The notes under the pieces: model-generated
Told to the model about the DNA's origin: nothing
The model's input: only the letters and a program-made list of their open reading frames with translations
Databases searched by the model: none
Position numbers and translations under genes: made by a program
NCBI GenBank assembly: GCA_964355525.1
Contig: CAYHDY010000024.1
Location: 1 to 14,223 of the forward strand
Reading direction: 5' to 3'
Source of the DNA: XYB2-FULL-45-11 sp964355525
Lineage (GTDB): Bacteria > Patescibacteriota > Patescibacteriia > UBA9934 > GWF2-40-263
DNA length: 14,223 nucleotides
Part shown: piece by piece, positions 5,364 to 11,775 of the stretch
Layout of the letters: every line of letters starts with the position of its first letter
Numbering within the stretch: the first letter of the stretch is position 1

Positions 5364-7412
5364 TTATTTCTCTGCAATCATATCGACAAAATCCTTCTCC
5401 GACAAGATCTTCACTCCGAGTTTTCGGGCTTCGTCAAGCTTCGATCCCGCTTCCTCACCAGCAATCACATAATCCGTATTCTTACTCACGGAACCCGATG
5501 CTTTTCCGCCGAGCTGACGAATTTTCTCTTTCGCGTCATCACGTCCCATGCCCGACAATGTTCCAGTGAGAACGAATGTCTTTCCGTCGAATGCCGCGGA
5601 TGTTTTGTGTTTCTTCACTGGTTCGATCGTAACACCATTCTCAAGATATGCATCAATCAAGTCACGATGATGTTTTTGTTGAACGTACTCGATGACACTC
5701 TCCGCAACGATTTCGCCGACGCCCTCAACATCTTTCAGCGATTCTGCACTCGCGTCGAGAAATTTCTGCAATGTCACAAAATGATTTGCGAGATCATTGG
5801 CGGTTTGCTCTCCAACATTTCGAATTCCAAGACCGAGGAGAAACTTTGCGAGAGAAATATTTTTACGCAATTGAATTTGTTCAACAAGCTTCTTCGATGA
5901 AAGATCTGCGAATCCTTCGAGTCCGATCAGATCGTCCGGTTTCAACAAAAATAAATCGGACGGACGATTGATGATGTGATTCTCGTGCAGTGTCTGAATG
6001 ATTGCAGGACCGAGTCCATCGATCTCGAACGCGCGCGCAGCATGAAGAATCGCCTCAAGATCTTGCGCATTGCAGGTGGAATTTGTGCAGTAGACGGCGA
6101 CTTCTCCTTCTTTACGCTGAATCGATGAACCACAAACGGGACAATGCGTCGGTAACGAAACAGCATGCGAACCAATCGGGCGAAGTTTTTTTACGACTTC
6201 TTTTATTTTCGGAATAATATCACCGGCTTTAAACAGAATCACCGTATCACCCACACGGACATCGAGACGTTCAATTTCATCCATGTTGTGAAGTGTCGCA
6301 TGCTGCACCGTCGTTCCGCCGATCCATGTCGGTTCGAGAAGCGCAACGGGAGTCAATGCTCCTGTGCGCCCGACGAACCATTCAATTTTTTTCACGATCG
6401 TTGTCGCTTCCTCCGCGGGGAATTTCCATGCGACCAAACCGCGCGGCGTTTTTCCGACGACACCGAGCTTTGCGAATGTTTCGCGATCGTTTACGCGTGC
6501 GACCATTCCATCGATCCAAAAATTCATCTTGCTGCGTTTCTTTTGAAGCGCGTGCCACTGTTTCTCTACCTGATCGAGCGATGAGCACACAACTGCTTCG
6601 GGCGCGGTTTTGAATCCGAGATCTCGAAGGAGTGCAAACGATTCCTCCGCGGTTGTCTGCCCCAAATCCGAAACCAATTCCCACGCGACAAATGCGAGTC
6701 CTCGCGTCGCAGCAATTTTCGGATCAAGCTGTCGAATCGAACCGGCCGCCGTGTTTCGCGGATTCGCAAAAATGGGTTTTCCTTCTTTCTCTAATTGCTT
6801 GTTAAACTTTTCGAACGCATCTACGGGAAAATATATTTCTCCGCGCACTTCGACTCGCCCACGAAACCCCTCTCCCCGACCCTCTCCCGCGACGGGAGAG
6901 GGAGTTCGCAGAGAAAGTGGAATCGCCTCAATCGTTTTAATATTTTCCGTCACGTTCTCCCCAATCGTTCCATTTCCACGTGTCGCTGCAGAATCGAGAA
7001 TTCCATCGCGATAGATGAGCGAAACGGCGAGTCCGTCAATCTTCGGCATGCAAAAAAGCGCCCCCCTCATACTCCCCCCTGTAAAGGGGGAGGTAACGCC
7101 TAAAACTTTTTGCGCGCGACCGTACCAATCACCGAACTCTTCGAAGGTGAACACATCTTCCATCGAGAGCATGCGCGTTTTGTGTTCGACTTTTTCGAAT
7201 TTCGCGAGTGGTTCCCCGCCGATGCGTTGCGTCGGCGAATCCGCTGTGATCAAATCAGGAAACTGTTGTTCGAGTTTGTATAATTCATGCTTGAGCGAAT
7301 CCAAAGCCGCATCCGACATCGTTTCACGGTCGAGCACATGATACGCATAGCGATGTTCCTCAATCACTTCACGCAGCTTTTCAATTCGTTTTGCCGCATC
7401 TTTTTTATCCAT
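5364..7412 (-). CDS. ligA: NAD+-dependent DNA ligase, with two in-frame palindromic-element insertions
   Basis: LigA seals nicks in duplex DNA during replication and repair using NAD+. Reading from ATG 7412 gives 682 residues, near the family norm. Domains in order: Ia at about 1-60; adenylation domain with nucleophile K124 in MPKIDGLAVS; oligonucleotide-binding fold at about 320-410; zinc finger C424, C427, C442, C447; helix-hairpin-helix region at about 455-590; BRCT domain at about 605-682. Two inserts are foreign-looking. Residues 107-118 (TSPFTGGSMRGA) and 170-183 (TPSPVAGEGRGEGF) are translations of GC-rich inverted repeats. Both fall in loops and keep the frame, and no catalytic motif is disturbed, so activity is likely retained. 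MDKKDAAKRIEKLREVIEEH is a typical LigA beginning, so ATG 7412 is probably the true start, but the assembly gap begins only 4 bases upstream and hides any RBS. Confidence 0.96.
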   Translation of the reverse strand: MDKKDAAKRIEKLREVIEEHRYAYHVLDRETMSDAALDSLKHELYKLEQQFPDLITADSPTQRIGGEPLAKFEKVEHKTRMLSMEDVFTFEEFGDWYGRAQKVLGVTSPFTGGSMRGALFCMPKIDGLAVSLIYRDGILDSAATRGNGTIGENVTENIKTIEAIPLSLRTPSPVAGEGRGEGFRGRVEVRGEIYFPVDAFEKFNKQLEKEGKPIFANPRNTAAGSIRQLDPKIAATRGLAFVAWELVSDLGQTTAEESFALLRDLGFKTAPEAVVCSSLDQVEKQWHALQKKRSKMNFWIDGMVARVNDRETFAKLGVVGKTPRGLVAWKFPAEEATTIVKKIEWFVGRTGALTPVALLEPTWIGGTTVQHATLHNMDEIERLDVRVGDTVILFKAGDIIPKIKEVVKKLRPIGSHAVSLPTHCPVCGSSIQRKEGEVAVYCTNSTCNAQDLEAILHAARAFEIDGLGPAIIQTLHENHIINRPSDLFLLKPDDLIGLEGFADLSSKKLVEQIQLRKNISLAKFLLGLGIRNVGEQTANDLANHFVTLQKFLDASAESLKDVEGVGEIVAESVIEYVQQKHHRDLIDAYLENGVTIEPVKKHKTSAAFDGKTFVLTGTLSGMGRDDAKEKIRQLGGKASGSVSKNTDYVIAGEEAGSKLDEARKLGVKILSEKDFVDMIAEK
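6866..6904. repeat. Palindromic mini-element inside ligA (CCCTCTCCCG type)
   Basis: A 10-bp perfect stem, CCCTCTCCCG (6880-6889) with CGGGAGAGGG (6893-6902), encloses the loop CGA. A second, unpaired copy of the arm, CCCTCTCCCCGA (6868-6879), precedes it directly. Read on the minus strand it encodes TPSPVAGEGRGEG within LigA (residues 170-182). It lies between IEAIPLSL and VEVRGEIYF, where LigA normally has a short variable loop. Peptides of the SPxxGEGRGEG kind are, from memory, a frequent translation of a dispersed palindromic repeat in many bacteria. Confidence 0.85.
7060..7094. repeat. Palindromic mini-element inside ligA (CTCCCCC/GGGGGAG type)
   Basis: A 7-bp stem, CTCCCCC (7072-7078) with GGGGGAG (7086-7092), encloses the loop CTGTAAA. 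A second arm copy, CCCCCCTC (7061-7068), lies just before it, the same arm-plus-hairpin layout as the element at 6866-6904 although the sequence differs. On the minus strand it encodes TSPFTGGSMRGA (LigA residues 107-118), inserted just before the adenylation motif MPKIDG. Its composition is unlike the surrounding codons. Confidence 0.78.
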
Positions 7413-7416
7413 ATCA

Positions 7417-7516
7417 NNNNNNNNNNNNNNNNNNNNNNNNNNNNNNNNNNNNNNNNNNNNNNNNNNNNNNNNNNNNNNNNNNNNNNNNNNNNNNNNNNNN
7501 NNNNNNNNNNNNNNNN
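7417..7516. other. Assembly gap (100 N)
   Basis: Exactly 100 N. It separates the 3' end of the pilin gene from the start of ligA; the end of the pilin, the intergenic region and any ligA ribosome binding site are missing. Confidence 0.98.
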
Positions 7517-7893
7517 GTATAGCAAAACGCATTACGCTTTGGATTTCCGCATGTGACAATACCGTTTAATCCATCTTCAAACATGCGAGGAACCGTTCGA
7601 ATGATAATCGATTTGTCTGCGGAACAATCTCCCGCAAATCCACTCACACCGAGACACGCGCTTACAGCAGAGTCTCCAAGAGGTAATGCTTCACCCGCCG
7701 GATAAGAATTATTTTCATTGAAATAATCCTCAAGAGCAGATTGAACCTGACGTACATTTGCAATACGCGTTGCATCCCGTTCTTTTGAACGCGCCGCATT
7801 CACCGCAAACACGGCGAGAATCCCGACGATTCCGACGATCGCGACAACAATCAAGATTTCGAGCAACGTGACTTTTGGTTGAACAAGTTCCAT
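7517..7893 (-). CDS. Type IV pilin-like protein (prepilin N-terminus, C-terminus lost in gap)
   Basis: The first 125 residues of a type IV pilin or pseudopilin are visible before the gap. The N-terminus is MELVQPK|VTLLEILIVVAIV, a short leader followed by the hydrophobic helix with Glu at mature position 5 (E12 of the precursor), the hallmark of the family. The helix runs to about residue 32, then ARSKERDATRIANVRQVQSA and LEDYFNENNSYP, both typical of major pilin-like proteins. Cys80, Cys90, Cys115 and Cys124 could form disulfides. Residue -1 at the cleavage site is Lys7, not the Gly that prepilin peptidase normally requires. The ATG at 7893 is 9 nt after the preceding receiver gene, without SD, and pilM lies upstream, so the context fits a pilus cluster. 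It may be a minor pilin. No other start in the frame would restore Gly. Confidence 0.88.
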
Positions 7894-7902
7894 ACGAGAA
7901 AA

Positions 7903-8283
7903 TTAAGACGTGTGAATTTTTTTGATCTTTTTTACAAAATCGGAAAGTGAATGTTCTCCTTTTTTTAGAATCACAGAGGCCTCTGACTGTTTCCACATCA
8001 CCTGTGCGCCGCGTGTGAATGAAGCGGTGTGGACAATCAACGTTCGCGCACGCTCTGCTGTGTGATCAATGAGGTCGAGTGCGTGTTTCTCCGGTTCAGA
8101 TTCATCCTTCGGATCCAATAAAATAACTTCGCTTGTTTTGCGCGCCAACATTTTCTTCGCCTGCTCGATCGATTTCGCCGCTCGCGCCGTCCACCCTTCC
8201 AAATGAAAGCGCGCAATCAAAATATCCGCGAGATGCGTATCCGGATCAATGATCAAAATTGAAGGTTTCTTTTTTGGAGGCAT
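7903..8283 (-). CDS. Receiver-like (REC) single-domain protein between pilM and pilin
   Basis: This 126-residue protein looks like a divergent CheY-type receiver. After the basic start MPPKKKPS come ILIIDPDTHL, with acidic residues D13 and D15 around the usual acidic pair; VILLDPKD with D57 at the phospho-acceptor position; TLIVHTAS with T86 at the switch position; and SVILKKGE with K107/K108 at the conserved Lys position. The key residues are therefore present even though the overall sequence is divergent. It has no output domain. The C-terminal helix KIKKIHTS closes the fold. Its ATG follows the pilM stop after a single base, so it is translationally coupled to pilM, and the pilin follows 9 nt later. 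A role in controlling type IV pili, as for PilG/PilH-like receivers, is inferred from position only. Confidence 0.8.
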   Translation of the reverse strand: MPPKKKPSILIIDPDTHLADILIARFHLEGWTARAAKSIEQAKKMLARKTSEVILLDPKDESEPEKHALDLIDHTAERARTLIVHTASFTRGAQVMWKQSEASVILKKGEHSLSDFVKKIKKIHTS

Positions 8284-8284
8284 A

Positions 8285-9400
8285 TTAATCCATTTCTCTC
8301 ATTGCTAAACCAACCGCGACCGCCATACGTGGACCGATCTCTTCGAGAACGGTCGCGAGATCCTTCGGATAGACAACGCGTGCCCATGGGTCGCCCCGGT
8401 ACACATTCATATTCAACGTTTCCGAAAGATATTCCGGAATATGAGGCAAGTGCGACGAACCACCCGTTAAAATGATTTTCTCGACGCGTTTGATTTCCGT
8501 GAGTTCCATGTTCGCATACAATTGAAATGCAAATCGAATTTCATTCACGATCGGTTGCATGATCGGTTCAAGAATCTTTGGGAGTCCATTTGCACCTCCG
8601 TTCCCCGCGATGCCGAGATCACGTTTTGCGCGTTCTGCATCCTCCTCATTCATCTGCATCTGTTCGACGATACGACGCGTGACTGTATCGCCACCAAGAT
8701 TAATACTGCGTGCCACGAATGGAATTCCTTTTTCGACGACAAACAAATTCGTGCGTCGCGATCCTAAATCCAAAATCATGATCGCTCCCTTATCTTTTCC
8801 GATGAGTGCGCGAATCAATGCGAACGATTCCGTATCAATCGCCTGCAAATTCAGTTTGGAAACTTTGAACACGTCGATGTATTTCTGCACCAACGTTTTT
8901 GCCGCACCTGTGACGAGAACACGTGTGTATTTGTCTTTCTGTATTTTTTCGATCGTTTTCGAATCAGCGGCGGGACGGTCGCGACCGTCCCCTACGGGTG
9001 ATGCGATGCCGTCAATCATTGTCGAATACGTGATCATTTCTGAAACGGGAAGTGGCGCGAGCTTTGATAATTCAACGTCAATCAGCGGTTTCATTTGTTT
9101 CGGATCTTTTGATTTCGGCAATGATAAAATCGTCGAAAATACATTTGCTGTCTGCAAGGCCGTCATTGCCTGCGTTGCCTTCACATCCGCTTCTTTGCAA
9201 ACTTGTGCCAGCAAATCTCCCGCTTTTTTTGGCTGATCCAAAAGCGCGTCGCCACCGTCATGCGGAGGCAACTCGAGATATCCGTACGTCATCAACCGTG
9301 CGCGTCCTTTTTCATTGGCGAGTTCCACAACTTTAATACTGCTCCCGCCGATGTCGACACCGAGAAATGTTTTTTGTTTTGAAGATCCAAAGAGGCCCAT
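8285..9400 (-). CDS. pilM: Type IV pilus assembly protein PilM (actin-like ATPase), with in-frame palindrome insertion
   Basis: PilM is the cytoplasmic actin/FtsA-like ATPase that binds the PilN N-terminus and links the inner-membrane platform of type IV pili. The 371-residue protein has the actin-fold motifs: FLGVDIGGSSIKVVEL (12-27, phosphate 1), MILDLGSRRTNLFVV in the middle (phosphate 2), and IILTGGSSHLPHIPEYL near the C-terminus (adenosine site). It closes with GLAMREMD. Residues about 133-146 (ASPVGDGRDRPAAD) are the translation of a 20-bp perfect palindrome with its flank; they sit in a loop between MITYSTMIDG and KTIEKIQKDKYTRVLV and look like an insertion. The start at ATG 9400 is 15 nt after the rnhA stop, has no SD, and lies 9 nt after a TATACT -10 box. 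pilN, pilO, pilB and pilC are not in the window. Confidence 0.94.
   Translation of the reverse strand: MGLFGSSKQKTFLGVDIGGSSIKVVELANEKGRARLMTYGYLELPPHDGGDALLDQPKKAGDLLAQVCKEADVKATQAMTALQTANVFSTILSLPKSKDPKQMKPLIDVELSKLAPLPVSEMITYSTMIDGIASPVGDGRDRPAADSKTIEKIQKDKYTRVLVTGAAKTLVQKYIDVFKVSKLNLQAIDTESFALIRALIGKDKGAIMILDLGSRRTNLFVVEKGIPFVARSINLGGDTVTRRIVEQMQMNEEDAERAKRDLGIAGNGGANGLPKILEPIMQPIVNEIRFAFQLYANMELTEIKRVEKIILTGGSSHLPHIPEYLSETLNMNVYRGDPWARVVYPKDLATVLEEIGPRMAVAVGLAMREMD
8968..9004. repeat. Palindromic mini-element inside pilM (20-bp perfect palindrome)
   Basis: GGGACGGTCGCGACCGTCCC (8972-8991) is a perfect 20-bp palindrome, followed by CCTACGGGTGATGC. On the minus strand it reads through without a stop as ASPVGDGRDRPAA inside PilM. 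The sequence is far more GC-rich than its surroundings, and the peptide has no counterpart that I recall in PilM, so it looks like a small inserted repeat rather than native coding sequence. Confidence 0.85.
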
Positions 9401-9409
9401 AGTGGGACT

Positions 9410-9418
9410 AGTATATCA
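9410..9418 (-). promoter_or_regulatory. Extended -10 promoter before pilM
   Basis: On the minus strand TGATATACT matches TGnTATAAT with one mismatch; its TGA is also the rnhA stop codon. The pilM ATG (9400) follows 9 nt after the hexamer, so a transcript from here would be leaderless or nearly so. No convincing -35 box is visible. Confidence 0.5.
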
Positions 9419-9847
9419 CGTTTTCTGTTCGTCCAAAACCTTATTCACAATTGCATCCGCTTCTTTGTTCAGTTCGCGGCGAACGTGTTTGATTTTCACG
9501 TGATCGAATTGCGTCAACAAGTTTTTTACTTCCAAAAACCGTTTCGCGATCTCCGGATTCTTCACGCGGTATTCCCCTTTCAATTGTTTCACCGCAAGTT
9601 CCGAATCCATATACAACTCAACGGCCATCGCCCCAAGTGACTTTGCTTTCTCAAGTCCGATGATGATCGCCGTATACTCGGCCTGATTGTTGGTGTCATG
9701 TCCGAGGTATTTCGAAGCGGTGGCGATGGTTTCCCCTTCCGTAGATCCGTTCATCGATTTCAAAACGGCACCGGACGCCGCCGGTCCAGGATTTCCGCGC
9801 GATCCTCCGTCCGAGTAGATGCGAATATGTTCGTGTTTTGTTGACAT
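9416..9847 (-). CDS. rnhA: Ribonuclease HI family protein
   Basis: This 143-residue protein is a ribonuclease H of the HI family, which cuts the RNA strand of RNA-DNA hybrids such as R-loops and primers. The four catalytic carboxylates are present in the right order: D13 in YSDGGSRGNPGP, E57 in NNQAEYTA, D81 in LYMDSELAV, and D131 in LNKEADAIVNKVLD. The compact length without an N-terminal hybrid-binding domain resembles the bacterial/archaeal RNase HI-like subgroup with the SDGGSRGNPGP motif. The ATG at 9847 lies 46 nt after the recJ stop, the longest junction in the right-hand gene run apart from the gaps, and an extended -10 box stands there. No SD is visible. Its neighbours recJ and ligA also act on DNA, but a shared pathway is only suggested. 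Confidence 0.93.
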   Translation of the reverse strand: MSTKHEHIRIYSDGGSRGNPGPAASGAVLKSMNGSTEGETIATASKYLGHDTNNQAEYTAIIIGLEKAKSLGAMAVELYMDSELAVKQLKGEYRVKNPEIAKRFLEVKNLLTQFDHVKIKHVRRELNKEADAIVNKVLDEQKT

Positions 9848-9867
9848 ACGAAATTTTGTTCGCGTTT

Positions 9868-9876
9868 ATTTTACCA
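9868..9876 (-). promoter_or_regulatory. Extended -10 promoter before rnhA
   Basis: In the recJ-rnhA junction the minus strand reads TGGTAAAAT, an extended -10 (TGnTATAAT) with one mismatch. Transcription would start near 9861, leaving a leader of about 14 nt before the ATG at 9847. No -35 box at the right distance is recognisable. Confidence 0.5.
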
Positions 9877-9893
9877 TATTCGATTTGTCATTC

Positions 9894-11588
9894 TTACTCA
9901 GCAATTCGCAAATCTACGATCCTTCCTTGCAACTCCCGATTGCCGTTCCACTCATTCACGGACAATTCGAACAACACATCAACCTCATCGTTCAAATGAA
10001 TCTTTTCGATCCAGTCACCGAATTTGAAACCGATCATTTTTAGAATTTTTCCGCGGGGCGATTGAATTGTGAGTCGCAAGTGTTTCGATTCAACGCCGAC
10101 GGTCGACAAACCAACGACACGATTGCGAGTCGACGAAAATAACGGCGGTGGATTTCCCATGCCGTGGGGTTTGCATTTTTCGATACCTTCGAGGAGTTCC
10201 CAGGAAATGTCGTCGAGAGAAATTTCCGCGTCGACAGCACATGTCGGCGATAAATCAGCCGTCTCAATCGCGGTCTCAATCGTTTGTCGCATGATCGACG
10301 TTGCCTTTTCGAAATTTTCATCACCGCAAATCGAAAGACCGCAGGCTTGCGGATGACCGCCGTATTTGTCGAGGTGAATCGAGGCAGCGTGCAATGCAGG
10401 CATCAGATCAACGATTGCGTTGCTGCGACCCGAACCGACATACTTCTCGCCGTCTTTGCCGAAAATAAAAACCGGAACGTTGAATTCGTTCATGAGTTTT
10501 CCCGCGACAAGACCGACGAGTCCCGCACCCCAACCGTCTTTTGCAAGAATGATGCATCGCACGTCCGTTGCGTCGCCGAGCAATTCTTTCGCCTCTTTGT
10601 ACATTTCGTCGGAGCGAATCTGTCGCGACTTATTTATTTCTTGAAGTTTAATCGCCTTCTCGACCGCAACGAGTTCATCTTCTTCGATCAGTAACTCAAG
10701 TGCATCACTCGCATGTTTCATTCTGCCCGCGGCGTTCAATCGTGGACCAAGTTGAAATCCGATCGATGTGGTGTCGAGCGATCCGGGTTTTCCGCCGGAA
10801 ATTTCGATAAGTGCGCGAAGTCCCGGGCGTTTTGTTTTGTTCAGAACGAGTAACCCGAAAATTTCGAGCACACGATTTTCTCCGACAAGCGGAACCATAT
10901 CCGTCACAGTTGCGATCGCAACCAAATCGAGTAACCACTTCTCTTGACCTTGCGGAAACGAAGCTCTGCGTGTTCGCGCCTCATCATAAAGCGCGCTTGC
11001 GAATTTGAACGCGACACCGGTGCCGCACAAAAATTTATTTGGAAATGTTTCATCGGGAACGAGCGGATGAATGAGAATTGCGGACTCGGGCAATTCTTTC
11101 GGCATCGTATGGTGATCGCAAACAATTGTGTCGATACCGTACGACTTTGCCACATCAATCGCTGGTTTATTCGAAATACCACAGTCAACCGTGATAATCA
11201 ATTGTGTTTTGTCGCGAAGTTGTTCCGCCGTCTCAATCGAAAACCCATATCCTTCGAGTTCACGATGCGGAATGTACGAATTGATCAATGTCGCATCGTA
11301 ATTCATCGCCCGCGCAATTTCGCGCAACGAAGAGATCAGCACAGCTGAACCGCACACGCCGTCCGCATCGTAATCGCCGTGCACGGTGATTGTCTCCTGA
11401 TTTTCGAATGCGCGAAAAACACGTGCAACTGCGACAGGCATGCGCTTAAATAAATTCGGCGAACACGTGTCGCGACTCCAATCCGGTCCGAGAAATACAT
11501 CGATCTCCGCCTGCGACTTCATTCCGCGATTAAACAGCAATTGCAAAAGCACCGGATGTAATTCCGGAAACTGCGTGAAGAATTCTGC
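9894..11588 (-). CDS. recJ: Single-stranded-DNA-specific exonuclease RecJ (N-terminus lost in gap)
   Basis: RecJ is the 5'-3' single-strand DNA exonuclease of recombination, mismatch and base-excision repair. 564 residues are visible; family alignment suggests only a short N-terminal piece is missing in the gap. The DHH-family motifs are intact, counted from the first visible residue: motif I VHGDYDADGVCG (D72, D74, D76), motif II VDCGI (D135), motif III CDHH (D158, H159, H160). Next come GTGVAFKFASAL and TVTDMVPL, then the DHHA1 domain with GGHPQACGLSI, and a C-terminal oligonucleotide-binding region. It ends in TAA at 9894. The apparent continuation of this frame into a membrane helix beyond the N run is a different gene. 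The start codon and any promoter are hidden in the gap. Confidence 0.96.
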   Translation of the reverse strand, partial: AEFFTQFPELHPVLLQLLFNRGMKSQAEIDVFLGPDWSRDTCSPNLFKRMPVAVARVFRAFENQETITVHGDYDADGVCGSAVLISSLREIARAMNYDATLINSYIPHRELEGYGFSIETAEQLRDKTQLIITVDCGISNKPAIDVAKSYGIDTIVCDHHTMPKELPESAILIHPLVPDETFPNKFLCGTGVAFKFASALYDEARTRRASFPQGQEKWLLDLVAIATVTDMVPLVGENRVLEIFGLLVLNKTKRPGLRALIEISGGKPGSLDTTSIGFQLGPRLNAAGRMKHASDALELLIEEDELVAVEKAIKLQEINKSRQIRSDEMYKEAKELLGDATDVRCIILAKDGWGAGLVGLVAGKLMNEFNVPVFIFGKDGEKYVGSGRSNAIVDLMPALHAASIHLDKYGGHPQACGLSICGDENFEKATSIMRQTIETAIETADLSPTCAVDAEISLDDISWELLEGIEKCKPHGMGNPPPLFSSTRNRVVGLSTVGVESKHLRLTIQSPRGKILKMIGFKFGDWIEKIHLNDEVDVLFELSVNEWNGNRELQGRIVDLRIAE

Positions 11589-11688
11589 NNNNNNNNNNNN
11601 NNNNNNNNNNNNNNNNNNNNNNNNNNNNNNNNNNNNNNNNNNNNNNNNNNNNNNNNNNNNNNNNNNNNNNNNNNNNNNNNNNNNNNNN
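11589..11688. other. Assembly gap (100 N)
   Basis: Exactly 100 N between the start of recJ and a small membrane-protein gene. The recJ start codon and the end of the small gene lie in it. Confidence 0.98.
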
Positions 11689-11774
11689 AGTGCGACCGAG
11701 TACATGATCATCGACAAAAGAACCATCGATGCCACAATTGCCCAGAACACACGGAAAATTTTTTTTCTTTTCAT
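11689..11774 (-). CDS. Small membrane protein, N-terminal fragment (cut by gap)
   Basis: Twenty-eight residues are visible: the positively charged start MKRKKIFRVFW, then a hydrophobic helix AIVASMVLLSMIMYSVA, after which the gap begins. This is either a single-pass membrane protein with the basic end inside, or a signal-anchor. I recall similar short KKKIF...SM...-type proteins in CPR genomes, but I cannot assign a family. Its ATG (11774) comes one base after the lepA stop, so it is almost certainly translationally coupled to lepA. It is not the N-terminus of RecJ, which is cytoplasmic and begins with a different sequence. Its total length is unknown. Confidence 0.65.
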
Positions 11775-11775
11775 A

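Noticed and set aside
5364..7559. A LigA extended by 49 residues upstream of MDKK.
   Set aside because: The extension crosses the gap and enters the pilin coding region in another frame. MDKKDAAKRIEKL is a typical LigA start.
8559..9236. Open frame on the plus strand opposite pilM (225 codons).
   Set aside because: It is a shadow of pilM codons, rich in Ser, Arg and Pro, with no RBS or recognisable domain.
9894..11774. An apparent RecJ with an N-terminal membrane helix (626-residue fusion).
   Set aside because: The frame only continues because the 100-N gap is translated as unknown residues and its length happens to keep the frame. The helix belongs to a separate small gene coupled to lepA.
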